NCBI GenBank assembly: GCA_946885755.1
Contig: CAMPHB010000095.1
Coordinates: 1 to 5,928 of the forward strand
Length of the DNA: 5,928 nucleotides
Source: an uncultured Methylophaga sp.
Lineage (GTDB): Bacteria > Pseudomonadota > Gammaproteobacteria > Nitrosococcales > Methylophagaceae
Direction: 5' to 3'
Shown one piece after another: positions 1 through 5,928 of the stretch. The position numbers were made by a program, and so were the translations under genes. Under the pieces are notes generated by a model, which saw nothing but the letters and a program-made list of their open reading frames with translations, was not told where the DNA came from and did no database searches. Each line of letters begins with the position of its first letter. Within the stretch, counting starts at the first letter, position 1.

Positions 1-899
1 TCACCGAGATCATGGATCGAGCCGAGCAGTTCTCCGGCATTGGCCACCGCCAGGTGAAAAAAGTGCCGCTATTGCGCGGTAAAACCATCGTTAACCTGTT
101 TTTTGAAAACAGTACCCGCACCCGCTCAACCTTTGAACTCGCCGCCAAACGGCTGTCAGCGGATGTGATGAACTTTAATATCAACACCTCGGCAACCTCC
201 AAAGGCGAAAGCCTGCTCGACACTTTGCACAACCTCGAAGCCATGCACACCGATATGTTTGTGGTGCGCCATAATCAAAGCGGTGCCGCCGAATTTATTG
301 CCCAGCATGTGGCGCCGCATGTCAGTGTTATCAACGCGGGTGATGGCTGTCATGCCCATCCGACGCAGGCGATGCTGGATATGTTTACCATTCGCCGCCA
401 CAAACAGGAATTTCATAACCTGCGGGTCGCTATCGTCGGTGATATTCTGCACTCTCGGGTAGCGCGTTCACAGATCCAGGCGTTATCAACGCTGGGCGTT
501 GGTGAAATCCGCGTCATTGCACCGCAAACACTGCTGCCGCGTGACTGTCAGACCATGGGTGTACATGTTTATCACGATATGGCCGCCGGCCTCGAAGGGG
601 TGGATGTGGTCATCATGCTGCGTCTGCAATTAGAGAGAATGCAGGGTGCTTTATTACCCAGTGCACGCGAATACTACCGCTGCTTTGGCCTGACACCGGA
701 AAAACTGCGCTATGCCAAAGCCGATGCCATTGTCATGCATCCGGGCCCCATTAATCGCGGCGTGGAAATTGCCTCTGCGGTGGCCGATGGCCCCCAATCG
801 GTGATTCTGGAGCAGGTGACACATGGCATTGCCATTCGTATGGCCGTGATGTCGATGGCGCTGGGCAGCCAGTCTGATTTTTATGAGGCCCAGTTATGA
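1..899 (+). CDS. pyrB: Aspartate carbamoyltransferase catalytic subunit, 5'-truncated by the window edge
   Basis: This enzyme condenses carbamoyl phosphate with L-aspartate to carbamoyl-aspartate, the committed step of pyrimidine synthesis, in the cytoplasm. The frame is open to the window edge (codons from base 3 read T-E-I before the Met at 12), and the family normally has about 30-40 more N-terminal residues, so Met at 12 is internal. Numbered from that Met, the carbamoyl-phosphate loop FFENSTRTR is at 31-39, the 80s-type loop SATSKGES at 60-67, HPTQ at 116-119, the aspartate-binding stretch MLRLQLERM at 202-210 and [11 protein letters not shown] at 243-253. All expected active-site motifs are present, so the enzyme should be active. 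Its stop overlaps the start of the next gene by 4 bp (ATGA), indicating translational coupling. The PyrC' partner downstream marks a class A, Pseudomonas-type enzyme that assembles with an inactive dihydroorotase rather than with PyrI. The promoter lies outside the window. Confidence 0.97.
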   Translation, partial: TEIMDRAEQFSGIGHRQVKKVPLLRGKTIVNLFFENSTRTRSTFELAAKRLSADVMNFNINTSATSKGESLLDTLHNLEAMHTDMFVVRHNQSGAAEFIAQHVAPHVSVINAGDGCHAHPTQAMLDMFTIRRHKQEFHNLRVAIVGDILHSRVARSQIQALSTLGVGEIRVIAPQTLLPRDCQTMGVHVYHDMAAGLEGVDVVIMLRLQLERMQGALLPSAREYYRCFGLTPEKLRYAKADAIVMHPGPINRGVEIASAVADGPQSVILEQVTHGIAIRMAVMSMALGSQSDFYEAQL

Positions 900-2170
900 A
901 GATTGTCATTAATGGTGGCCGTATTATTGATCCGGCCAGTCAGCTCGATACCAATCAGTCGGTTTATATCGATAACGGCAAAATCGTCGCAATAAGCGAC
1001 TATTTCGCCGATTTTACGGCTGATTTAACGCTTGATGCCAGCGGTATGATAGTCGCGCCCGGCCTGGTTGATTTAAGTGCCCGGCTACGCGAACCGGGCC
1101 AGGAACATACCGCCACCATTGACAGCGAAACCCGCGCTGCGGTGGCCGGCGGTATTACCACGCTTGCCGTGCCGCCCGATACCGATCCGGTGATTGATAA
1201 TCCCGCGGTGGTGGAACTGATTGAAGATCGTGCCAAAAAAGCCGGTCGGGTCATGGTACTGACCGTTGGCGCATTGACGCAACAGTTAGGTGGTGAATTA
1301 CTGGCGGAAATGGCGGCACTAAAACAGGCCGGCTGTGTTGGCGTTAGTAATGGTCTTAATGCCATTAAAAACAGCGTCGTCTGGCGGCGGGCGCTGGAAT
1401 ATGCAGCGACGCTGGATTTAACGGTATTTATCAACGCGGCCGATCCGTGGTTACAAAAACAGGGCTGCGTGCATGAAGGCACGGTCAGTGCCAGACTCGG
1501 CTTGTCAGGTATTCCGGAAAGCGCCGAAACCATCGCCGTCAGCCGCGATTTACTGCTAATAGAGCAAAGTGGTGTACGTGCTCACTTTCATAATATATCG
1601 AGTGGCCGTGCGGTCAAAATGATTCGTGAGGCGCAAGAACGTGGCCTGCCGGTAACGGCTGATGTCAGCGCCCATCATCTGCATTTATGTGAACATGATT
1701 TGGGCAATTATGATGCACTGAGTCATGTTTTGCCGCCGCTGCGCAGTGTCCGGGACCGCGATCAATTACAGCAGGGTTTGCGTGACGGTGTTTTACAGGC
1801 TATCGCTTCACATCATCAGCCTTTGGATGCCGACGCCAAACTCGGCCCGTTTGCCGAAACCCGGCCGGGAATTTCAGCGCTGGAAACATTGCTGCCGCTA
1901 ACCCTGAAACTGGTAGAAGACGATGAACTGGATCTGCTGTCAGCCCTAGCAGCACTGACTTGCCAGCCGGCGGAAATCCTTGGTATTGACGCTGGCCAGC
2001 TAAAAATCGGTGCCAGCGCTGATATTTGTATTATTGATCCCGCCGCTGATTTTGAATGTCAGCCCGGCCAGCTTATCAGCGCCGGTAAAAACAGTCCTTT
2101 CGCCGGCTGGTTATTTCATCATCAGGCCGCCATGACTTTGTTTCAGGGCAAGCTGGTTTATCAGCGATAA
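896..2170 (+). CDS. pyrC': Inactive dihydroorotase-like subunit of aspartate carbamoyltransferase (PyrC'/PyrX)
   Basis: This 424-residue amidohydrolase-fold protein resembles type I dihydroorotase but has lost its metal site. The HxH after the first strand is replaced: [11 protein letters not shown] (58-68) has Ser61 and Arg63 where active enzymes have His. The next metal His (in the VAHCED-type motif of active enzymes) is Asn180 in FINAAD. The catalytic Asp of the IATDHAP motif is His306 in IASHHQP. His232 (FHNIS) remains. In Pseudomonas such PyrC' proteins are known to be non-catalytic and required for assembly of the PyrB dodecamer; the same role is inferred here. The start is supported by GAGG at 885-888, seven bases before the ATG, and by the ATGA overlap with pyrB. 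A separate functional pyrC should exist elsewhere in the genome. Length and the complete C-terminal domain argue against a decaying pseudogene. Confidence 0.93.
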   Translation: MKIVINGGRIIDPASQLDTNQSVYIDNGKIVAISDYFADFTADLTLDASGMIVAPGLVDLSARLREPGQEHTATIDSETRAAVAGGITTLAVPPDTDPVIDNPAVVELIEDRAKKAGRVMVLTVGALTQQLGGELLAEMAALKQAGCVGVSNGLNAIKNSVVWRRALEYAATLDLTVFINAADPWLQKQGCVHEGTVSARLGLSGIPESAETIAVSRDLLLIEQSGVRAHFHNISSGRAVKMIREAQERGLPVTADVSAHHLHLCEHDLGNYDALSHVLPPLRSVRDRDQLQQGLRDGVLQAIASHHQPLDADAKLGPFAETRPGISALETLLPLTLKLVEDDELDLLSALAALTCQPAEILGIDAGQLKIGASADICIIDPAADFECQPGQLISAGKNSPFAGWLFHHQAAMTLFQGKLVYQR

Positions 2171-2195
2171 GCGTTTTTTCTTTGCGGAGTTTTGT

Positions 2196-2369
2196 ATGCG
2201 TAAACAAGTCTGGCTGCGTTACCTTGCTACCATTGGTTTGCTATATGTTGTCACCGCTTGCAGCCCGGAAGTCGGCAGTGATGAATGGTGTGTGATGATG
2301 AAAGAAAAACCCAAAGGTGACTGGACTGCCAATGAGGCCGGTGATTACGCCCAGCATTGTCTGCTGTAA
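2196..2369 (+). CDS. Small DUF3012-type lipoprotein (57 aa)
   Basis: A short gene of 57 codons with a good ribosome binding site (GGAG at 2186-2189, six bases before the ATG), 25 bp after pyrC'. The product starts MRKQVWLR, has a short hydrophobic segment (about residues 9-20) and a lipobox-like V-T-A-C, so Cys22 should be lipidated after signal peptidase II cleavage. Ser at +2 predicts outer-membrane sorting by the enteric rule. The mature part (about 36 residues) carries PEVGS, WC, KPKGDW and a C-terminal YAQHCLL, which I recognise as the DUF3012 pattern of small gammaproteobacterial lipoproteins. The conserved cysteines 32 and 55 could form a disulfide. The function of the family is unknown to me. 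The stop lies 2 bp before the start of the HAD gene, so the two are probably translated together. The spacing from pyrC' and lack of a convincing terminator suggest co-transcription with pyrBC'. Confidence 0.85.
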   Translation: MRKQVWLRYLATIGLLYVVTACSPEVGSDEWCVMMKEKPKGDWTANEAGDYAQHCLL

Positions 2370-2371
2370 AC

Positions 2372-3124
2372 ATGCCGGCCACCCTTTTTGCACTCGATTT
2401 TGACGGGGTTATTTGCGACAGTGCGCTGGAAACCGGGCTCAGTGCCTGGCGCGCCGCCCGACGCATCTGGCCAGAATTAGCCGCCGAAATACCCGCCCCT
2501 TTACTGGACAACTTTCGCCGTGTTCGCCCGGCACTGGAAACCGGCTTTGAAAGCATATTAATACTGCGTGCATTGCTTGACGGTATCCCGGTGGCCAGCT
2601 TACTGTCCGGCCTTTCAGCACAAATCAATGCCGTAAAACGCCAGTATCAGCTTGATGATGACCGCTTAAAAACGCTATTCGGCACAGTTCGGGATCAATG
2701 GATAGACGAAGGTTTTGCCGGTTGGATCGCCAATAATCCGCTGTATCCCGGTATCGCCGATTTTCTGCGGCAGATCCCAGCTGAACAACTGCTGATCATC
2801 ACCACCAAACAAGAACGTTTTGTCAGCGCGATTCTTGATGCTAACGGCATCAGTGTCACGGCAGGGCGAATTTACGGACTGGAAAGACAGCGCAGTAAAA
2901 ACGCTATTCTCAGTGATTTTGCCGACCAACATAATGGTGCCATCTGTTTTGTTGAAGACCGGCTGCCAACCCTGCAAAAAGTCATCAATGAACCACGTTT
3001 GAATAACATTGATCTATGGCTGGCAGACTGGGGCTATAACACGGAAAATGATCGGCAAACAGCTGCACAAAATAAGCGGATTAAAATATTGGCATTGGCT
3101 GATTTAAACCGTTTGACAGGCTAA
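2372..3124 (+). CDS. HAD-superfamily hydrolase (phosphatase-like), substrate unknown
   Basis: A 250-residue cytoplasmic protein with the haloacid dehalogenase-like motifs in order. Motif I is DFDGVICDS (nucleophile Asp9 and acid/base Asp11), and motif II is the Thr-Thr at 144-145 at the end of strand LLIITT. Motif III is probably Lys176 in the QRSKNAI stretch, and motif IV is Glu195-Asp196 in CFVEDRLPT. The roughly 120 residues between motifs I and II are rich in helix-forming sequence and fit a helical C1-type cap, as in phosphoglycolate phosphatase and beta-phosphoglucomutase relatives. I cannot name a substrate. I chose the ATG at 2372, which is 2 bp beyond the lipoprotein stop. An in-frame TTG at 2357 would add five residues (reading M-S-A-V-N) and overlap that gene. 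Neither start has a clear Shine-Dalgarno sequence, so translation probably depends on coupling to the upstream gene. No classical T-tract terminator follows on this strand. Confidence 0.85.
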   Translation: MPATLFALDFDGVICDSALETGLSAWRAARRIWPELAAEIPAPLLDNFRRVRPALETGFESILILRALLDGIPVASLLSGLSAQINAVKRQYQLDDDRLKTLFGTVRDQWIDEGFAGWIANNPLYPGIADFLRQIPAEQLLIITTKQERFVSAILDANGISVTAGRIYGLERQRSKNAILSDFADQHNGAICFVEDRLPTLQKVINEPRLNNIDLWLADWGYNTENDRQTAAQNKRIKILALADLNRLTG

Positions 3125-3148
3125 CGGCTCTTCGCCGGAATAGGCGAG

Positions 3149-3181
3149 AAAAAATGGCGGAGCGGACCGGACTATTCGCCA
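3149..3181 (-). terminator. Possible intrinsic terminator of the tRNA-Asp transcript, built on the tRNA-tail copy
   Basis: Read on the minus strand, TGGCG (3181-3177) can pair with CGCCA (3159-3155), which is the CCA end of the duplicated tRNA tail. The loop is 17 nt, with at most a further 2-bp AG/CT helix inside, and six T follow directly (A run at 3149-3154 on the plus strand). The stem is short, so this is tentative. It would end the tRNA transcript about 190 nt after the mature tRNA. Confidence 0.35.
3151..3173 (-). repeat. Duplicate of the tRNA-Asp 3' end (direct repeat of 3334-3356)
   Basis: This stretch matches 3334-3356 at 22 of 23 positions (one C/G difference at 3168 versus 3351), with an offset of 183 bp. 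The copied part is the last 19 nt of tRNA-Asp, including the encoded CCA, plus four T downstream on the tRNA strand. The rest of the tRNA is absent, so this is a tail copy and not a second gene. It could come from a tRNA-associated repeat unit of the E. coli tyrT/rtT kind, or be an attachment-site remnant. No integrase is present in the window. Confidence 0.85.
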
Positions 3182-3337
3182 CATCCTGTGACTCACCTTG
3201 CAAGCAAGGCCAGCCTTCGGCTGTTCAAAAATGCTCCCGGCATTTTTGTCGAACCTGCTTTTTATAGCACGGGTTCTCGTCGCCCTTGTCTCAAGACAAC
3301 GGCTTATGTTTTGGCGTGGGAAATAACAAAAAGAAAA
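3182..3337 (-). ncRNA. Putative structured tRNA-Asp trailer RNA (rtT-like)
   Basis: The gap between the two tRNA tails has no credible protein gene but holds a chain of inverted repeats. These are CCTTGC/GCAAGG (3196-3201, 3204-3209), CAGCC/GGCTG around TTC, and AAAAATGC/GCATTTTT (3227-3234, 3240-3247) with outer GTTC/GAAC arms. Next come GAACC/GGTTC (3251-3255, 3272-3276), sharing GAAC with the previous one, and TTGTC/GACAA (3286-3290, 3295-3299). As the region lies directly behind tRNA-Asp and before a T run on that strand, it should be transcribed as the tRNA trailer. The layout recalls the tyrT locus of E. coli, where repeat units of about 178 bp end in a copy of the tRNA 3' terminus and give rise to rtT RNA. 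Whether this RNA is stable or functional is unknown. The hairpins could also act only as processing or protein-binding sites. Confidence 0.4.
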
Positions 3338-3414
3338 TGGCGGAGCGGACGGGACTCGAACCCGCGACCTCCGGCGTGACAGGCCAGCATTCTAACCAAC
3401 TGAACTACCGCTCC
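3338..3414 (-). tRNA. tRNA-Asp (anticodon GUC)
   Basis: The reverse complement folds as a standard 77-nt tRNA. It has acceptor stem GGAGCGG/CCGCTCC, a D arm with TTCAGTTGGTTAGAA, anticodon loop CTGTCAC with GTC, a T arm GCGGGTTCGAGTCCCGT, discriminator G and an encoded CCA (3340-3338). It closely matches E. coli tRNA-Asp, differing mainly in the anticodon stem. It charges aspartate and reads GAU/GAC codons. It is transcribed towards the HAD gene, convergent with it, and is separated from the upstream pseudoazurin gene by a strong terminator, so it probably has its own promoter. Confidence 0.97.
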
Positions 3415-3455
3415 GCGACCTGCTCAAACCAGCTGGCTTGGTCAGGAAGCGTGCA

Positions 3456-3485
3456 AGCATACAGTAATTTTCCGTAAGGTGTTAG
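3456..3485 (-). promoter_or_regulatory. Candidate promoter for tRNA-Asp
   Basis: On the minus strand, CTAACA (3485-3480) and TATGCT (3461-3456) sit 18 nt apart, each matching four of six sigma-70 consensus bases. Transcription would start about 35 nt before the mature tRNA. A promoter is expected here because a terminator lies just upstream, but the match is weak. Confidence 0.3.
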
Positions 3486-3513
3486 CGAAAACAGACATTT
3501 TTTAACGGCCCAT

Positions 3514-3547
3514 AAAAAAGCCCGCACTGAATGCGGGCTTTGTTTTT
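3514..3547 (-). terminator. Rho-independent terminator, bidirectional, mainly for the pseudoazurin gene
   Basis: A perfect 10-bp stem AAAGCCCGCA (3517-3526) / TGCGGGCTTT (3532-3541) with loop CTGAA. On the minus strand it runs into six T, about 30 nt after the pseudoazurin stop codon. On the plus strand it is followed by G and five T, so it can also stop readthrough from the other side. Confidence 0.92.
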
Positions 3548-3575
3548 ATCTATGACAGCAAAAATGTGCTGAAAA

Positions 3576-4391
3576 CTACATCGATTCAACCGCCTGAACC
3601 GCTTTGGTGACCAGTCGTTTGGCCGCGCCCTTGGCGTCAGCGGCTTTGATTGCATCCAGGTTCACCGGCTCACCGACAATGATCGCACCGCCCATACCGG
3701 CACCAAAATGCGGTGTACATTTATAAATATAAATACCTTCCTGTGTAAAGGTGCGGCGATAGTTATCACTCATTTTTGAAGCCCATAGCTCCGTGCCTTC
3801 CGGGACCAGACCTTCAATAGCCTCGGTGTTATGTGTACTCATATTAGTCCAGGCAACGGTATCACCGGGTGCGATTTTGACGACCAGCGGGTTATAGACC
3901 AAACCTTGTGCTGTAACCGTATGCACTTTGCCCGTGGCTTCAACGGTTTCCGGTTCATCACTGACCACTTTTTCAGCTTCTTCAGAGACTTCTGCCAATA
4001 ATGCCTCGGCTTCTTCGCGGCCTTCAGCAGCCGATTGTTCAGCGGCGGCAATTGCTTCGTTGGTTTTTTCTGCGATCGCCTCGGAGGTTTCCACAGCGGT
4101 TTCGGTTGCCGAATCAACTACTTCCTCAGTGGCATCCATGGCTTCTTCCGTCGCACTTTCAAGCGCCTGCTTTTCATCGGCCAGCGCCTGCTGCGCCTGT
4201 TCCGTTAACGAAGTACTTTCTGCATCTGTCGGGGTGTCTGCTGATTGATCACCACTGTCAGATAATGCCGAAGATGACGGCCGCTGATAATTTTCACTGC
4301 TGCCGGTCATCACCGTGGAAACGGCGGCGACGACAAAAATCGCGATGGCGGCAATGATTACCGCAGAAATAATAGCTTTGGATTTACGCAT
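3576..4391 (-). CDS. Membrane-anchored pseudoazurin-type blue copper protein with an acidic helical stalk
   Basis: A 271-residue protein in three parts. Residues 1-5 (MRKSK) plus a hydrophobic segment at about 6-28 form a signal-anchor or signal peptide without a lipobox. Residues about 30-150 are a Ser/Thr-rich then Ala/Glu-rich acidic stretch, proline-free from about 55 to 146, so probably a long helix or coiled coil. Residues about 155-271 are a pseudoazurin-type cupredoxin domain. The type 1 copper ligands are visible as His187 (STHNTE), Cys225, His228 and Met233 (YKCTPHFGAGM); the 38-3-5 spacing equals that of His40, Cys78, His81 and Met86 in pseudoazurin. The C-terminal helical tail typical of pseudoazurin is also present. 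The likely role is one-electron transfer on the periplasmic side, but no redox partner is encoded nearby. Canonical pseudoazurins are soluble proteins of about 120-150 residues, so the anchor and stalk are unusual. GGGAG at 4401-4397 precedes the ATG. Confidence 0.9.
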   Translation of the reverse strand: MRKSKAIISAVIIAAIAIFVVAAVSTVMTGSSENYQRPSSSALSDSGDQSADTPTDAESTSLTEQAQQALADEKQALESATEEAMDATEEVVDSATETAVETSEAIAEKTNEAIAAAEQSAAEGREEAEALLAEVSEEAEKVVSDEPETVEATGKVHTVTAQGLVYNPLVVKIAPGDTVAWTNMSTHNTEAIEGLVPEGTELWASKMSDNYRRTFTQEGIYIYKCTPHFGAGMGGAIIVGEPVNLDAIKAADAKGAAKRLVTKAVQAVESM

Positions 4392-4424
4392 GGGATCTCC
4401 CTGATAGCAAGATGATTGCCTTGG

Positions 4425-4454
4425 ATCATATCATTTATAGTGGCTACGTCTGAA
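4425..4454 (-). promoter_or_regulatory. Candidate promoter of the pseudoazurin gene
   Basis: On the minus strand, TTCAGA (4454-4449; 4 of 6 to the -35 consensus) and TATGAT (4430-4425; 5 of 6 to the -10 consensus) are 18 nt apart. They lie just over 30 nt before the ATG at 4391, which leaves a leader of about 25-30 nt holding the ribosome binding site. Confidence 0.45.
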
Positions 4455-4469
4455 GTTTGGCGATGATTC

Positions 4470-4496
4470 TTGCTGATGGCTAATTCATGCGATAAT
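4470..4496 (+). promoter_or_regulatory. Candidate promoter of rhlE with extended -10
   Basis: TTGCTG (4470-4475) and GATAAT (4491-4496) are 15 nt apart, and TG at 4488-4489 gives an extended -10 element. The start would be near 4503, leaving a 5' leader of about 75 nt before the ATG at 4578. The short spacer and poor -35 keep confidence modest. Confidence 0.4.
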
Positions 4497-4516
4497 ACGT
4501 GCCTTATCCGTATTAT
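4492..4516. repeat. Perfect 8-bp inverted repeat overlapping the rhlE -10 region
   Basis: ATAATACG (4492-4499) and CGTATTAT (4509-4516) are exact reverse complements separated by 9 nt. The left arm overlaps the predicted -10 hexamer and the right arm lies just past the predicted start, the position expected for a repressor operator. No regulator gene is present to support this. Confidence 0.5.
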
Positions 4517-4577
4517 TCTGCCCGCCGGTTATCAGCCGATAGTCTGGCGTCTTTGATTCTGCCTCATTGAGAACATT

Positions 4578-5888
4578 ATGTCTTTTTTAACGCTCGGCCT
4601 TGCCGAACCGCTCACCCGTGCCATTCAAAAACAGGGCTATGACCAGCCCACTCCCATCCAGCAACAAGCTATACCGCTGATTCTGCAAGGGCGCGACTTA
4701 CTGGCCGCCGCGCAAACCGGCACCGGTAAAACCGCCAGTTTTACCCTGCCGCTGTTACATCGTCTCAGTGAAGGCAAAGCTGTTAAAGCAAATCAGGCTC
4801 GGGCGCTGATTTTAACGCCAACCCGCGAACTCGCTGCGCAAGTGGCTGAAAGTGTTGCTGTTTATGGCCAGTTTTTACCACTTCGCAGCTGTGTAGTGTA
4901 CGGCGGCGTTAAAATTAATCCGCAAATGATGGCGCTGCGAAAAGGTGCTGATATTTTGATCGCCACACCGGGCCGTTTGATGGATTTATATCAGCAAAAT
5001 GCGGTGCGCTTTGATCAGCTGGAAGTGTTGGTGCTGGATGAAGCGGATCGGATGCTGGATATGGGCTTTATCAACGATATTCGTAAAATCATCGCCTTGC
5101 TGCCAGCAAAACGGCAAAACCTGCTGTTTTCGGCAACGTTTTCCAGTAGCATCCGGCAACTGGCGAGCGGCTTAATGCAAAATCCGGCGGAAGTCTCTGT
5201 TTCACCACGCAACACCACCGCCAGTGCTGTACAACAAACCGTGATTCCGGTCGATAAAAGCCGTAAATCAGCGCTGCTGGCCAGTCTGATTAACCAGCCG
5301 GACTGGACGCAGGTCCTGGTTTTTTGTCGCACCAAACACGGCGCTAATAAATTAACCAAACAACTCGATAAAATCGGCGTGCCGGCCGCCGCTATTCATG
5401 GTAATAAAAGCCAGGGCGCGCGCACCAAAGCCCTGGCCGATTTCAAAGCCGGTAAAATTCAAGCGCTGATCGCTACCGATATTGCGGCGCGCGGCCTGGA
5501 TATTGACCGTTTGCCGCATGTGGTGAATTTTGATTTACCCAATGTCGCTGAAGATTATGTGCATCGTATCGGCCGCACCGGCCGGGCTGGTGCCAGCGGT
5601 GAAGCGATCTCGCTGGTGTGCGCTGAAGAAATCGCTGAACTAACCGCCATTGAGCGGCTGATCGGCATGCCGCTCCAAAGAACCGACATCGCTGAGTTTG
5701 CGCCTGCCGACCCCTTGCCCAACGTCAGCAATACCCCTAAAAAAGCAGCAGCCAAATCTCGTCGGCCCACCAGCGCAAAGGCTTCGCCGGGGTCTTCAGG
5801 TCAGACCGCTAAAGCCGCCACACCCCAGCCGCGTCGTAAAAAAACAACAAATAATCCCTGGCCAAAATCCAAAAATCAGCAAGGTTAA
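4578..5888 (+). CDS. rhlE: DEAD-box ATP-dependent RNA helicase RhlE
   Basis: A 436-residue cytoplasmic RNA helicase that uses ATP to unwind short RNA duplexes and remodel RNA-protein complexes. In E. coli, RhlE is linked to ribosome maturation, RNA decay and cold growth. The full motif set is visible: Q motif (Phe3 and PTPIQ at 24-28), Walker A AQTGTGKT (45-52), PTRELA (81-86), GG (109-110), TPGR (130-133), DEAD (154-157), SAT (185-187), VFCRTK (248-253), TDIAARGLD (300-308) and [10 protein letters not shown] (329-338). Residues from about 385 to the end are a low-complexity Lys/Arg/Pro/Ser/Ala tail that probably binds RNA non-specifically. Assignment to RhlE rather than RhlB, SrmB or DeaD rests on the opening MSFLTLGL, the length and the absence of a DbpA/CsdA-type C-terminal domain. 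The start has a modest TGAGA (4568-4572) upstream. It is transcribed divergently from the pseudoazurin gene and appears monocistronic, as a stem-loop follows. Confidence 0.93.
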   Translation: MSFLTLGLAEPLTRAIQKQGYDQPTPIQQQAIPLILQGRDLLAAAQTGTGKTASFTLPLLHRLSEGKAVKANQARALILTPTRELAAQVAESVAVYGQFLPLRSCVVYGGVKINPQMMALRKGADILIATPGRLMDLYQQNAVRFDQLEVLVLDEADRMLDMGFINDIRKIIALLPAKRQNLLFSATFSSSIRQLASGLMQNPAEVSVSPRNTTASAVQQTVIPVDKSRKSALLASLINQPDWTQVLVFCRTKHGANKLTKQLDKIGVPAAAIHGNKSQGARTKALADFKAGKIQALIATDIAARGLDIDRLPHVVNFDLPNVAEDYVHRIGRTGRAGASGEAISLVCAEEIAELTAIERLIGMPLQRTDIAEFAPADPLPNVSNTPKKAAAKSRRPTSAKASPGSSGQTAKAATPQPRRKKTTNNPWPKSKNQQG

Positions 5889-5894
5889 AGTTCG

Positions 5895-5928
5895 CAGCAT
5901 TACAACCAGGCAGGTGGCTGTAATGCTG
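5895..5928 (+). terminator. Probable terminator stem after rhlE, cut by the window end
   Basis: CAGCATTACA (5895-5904) and TGTAATGCTG (5919-5928) form a perfect 10-bp stem, with three further inner pairs (CCA/TGG) after one mismatch. It begins six bases after the rhlE stop codon. The base after the stem is outside the window, so a T run cannot be confirmed. Confidence 0.6.

Noticed and set aside
1000..1533. 177-codon minus-strand frame inside pyrC'
   Set aside because: It is a shadow of a well-supported gene, with low-complexity Ser/Ala composition and no ribosome binding site.
2157..2179. Terminator between pyrC' and the lipoprotein gene (TTATC-AGC-GATAA followed by GCG and six T)
   Set aside because: The stem is only 5 bp and AT-rich, lies mostly inside the pyrC' end and is separated from the T run, so it is unlikely to stop transcription efficiently.
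3131..3148. Terminator for the HAD gene at the TCGCC/GGCGA hairpin
   Set aside because: The hairpin is followed by GAGAAAAAA on the plus strand and GAGCC on the minus strand, so there is no T tract in either direction. It may still act as an mRNA 3' stem.
3151..3356. Integrated mobile element with attachment sites at the tRNA-Asp 3' end
   Set aside because: The tail duplication fits an attachment site in principle, but only 183 bp separate the copies, and there is no integrase or other cargo. It remains an alternative reading only.
3188..3477. Two overlapping 63-codon plus-strand reading frames through the tRNA region
   Set aside because: They run antisense through tRNA-Asp and its hairpin-rich trailer, have no ribosome binding site and show no recognisable protein pattern; the RNA explanation is better.
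3928..4357. Plus-strand reading frames of 106 and 118 codons opposite the pseudoazurin gene
   Set aside because: Their Ser/Ala-rich or Arg/Pro-rich composition mirrors the repetitive Ala/Glu stalk codons on the other strand; no start signals or family match.

Overview
The window looks like a chromosomal piece of a non-enteric gammaproteobacterium of moderate GC. The aspartate carbamoyltransferase gene is followed by a gene for a catalytically dead dihydroorotase-like partner (PyrC'/PyrX), the class A arrangement known from Pseudomonas and relatives. The tRNA-Asp, the DUF3012 lipoprotein and the RhlE helicase also fit a free-living gammaproteobacterium. The genus cannot be fixed from the sequence. 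A pseudoazurin gene would suit an environmental, possibly denitrifying or methylotrophic, lineage, but that is only a hint.

Layout. Positions 1-3124 (+ strand) hold a tightly packed set: pyrB (5' end outside the window), pyrC' (4-bp ATGA overlap), a 57-codon lipoprotein of the DUF3012 type, and a HAD-superfamily hydrolase starting 2 bp after the lipoprotein stop. Positions 3125-3337 have no protein gene. They hold a chain of hairpins and, at 3151-3173, a near-perfect copy of the last 19 nt of the neighbouring tRNA plus four flanking bases. The intact tRNA-Asp(GUC) lies on the minus strand at 3338-3414. A bidirectional terminator at 3514-3547 separates it from a minus-strand gene (3576-4391) for a membrane-anchored pseudoazurin with a long acidic Ala/Glu stalk. 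A 186-bp divergent promoter region follows, then the DEAD-box RNA helicase rhlE (4578-5888, + strand) and a stem-loop at the very end.

Function. PyrB and PyrC' should form one pyrimidine-biosynthesis complex, with PyrC' as a structural subunit. The lipoprotein and the HAD protein are probably co-transcribed with them, but nothing ties them to pyrimidine synthesis beyond position. The pseudoazurin should be a periplasm-facing electron carrier tethered to the inner membrane. RhlE is a general RNA-remodelling helicase.

The least ordinary part is the tRNA-Asp trailer. An approximately 183-bp unit ending in a second copy of the tRNA 3' end resembles in design the tyrT repeat/rtT RNA locus of E. 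coli, but here follows tRNA-Asp and has a different body. The second notable point is the anchor-stalk-cupredoxin architecture of the copper protein.
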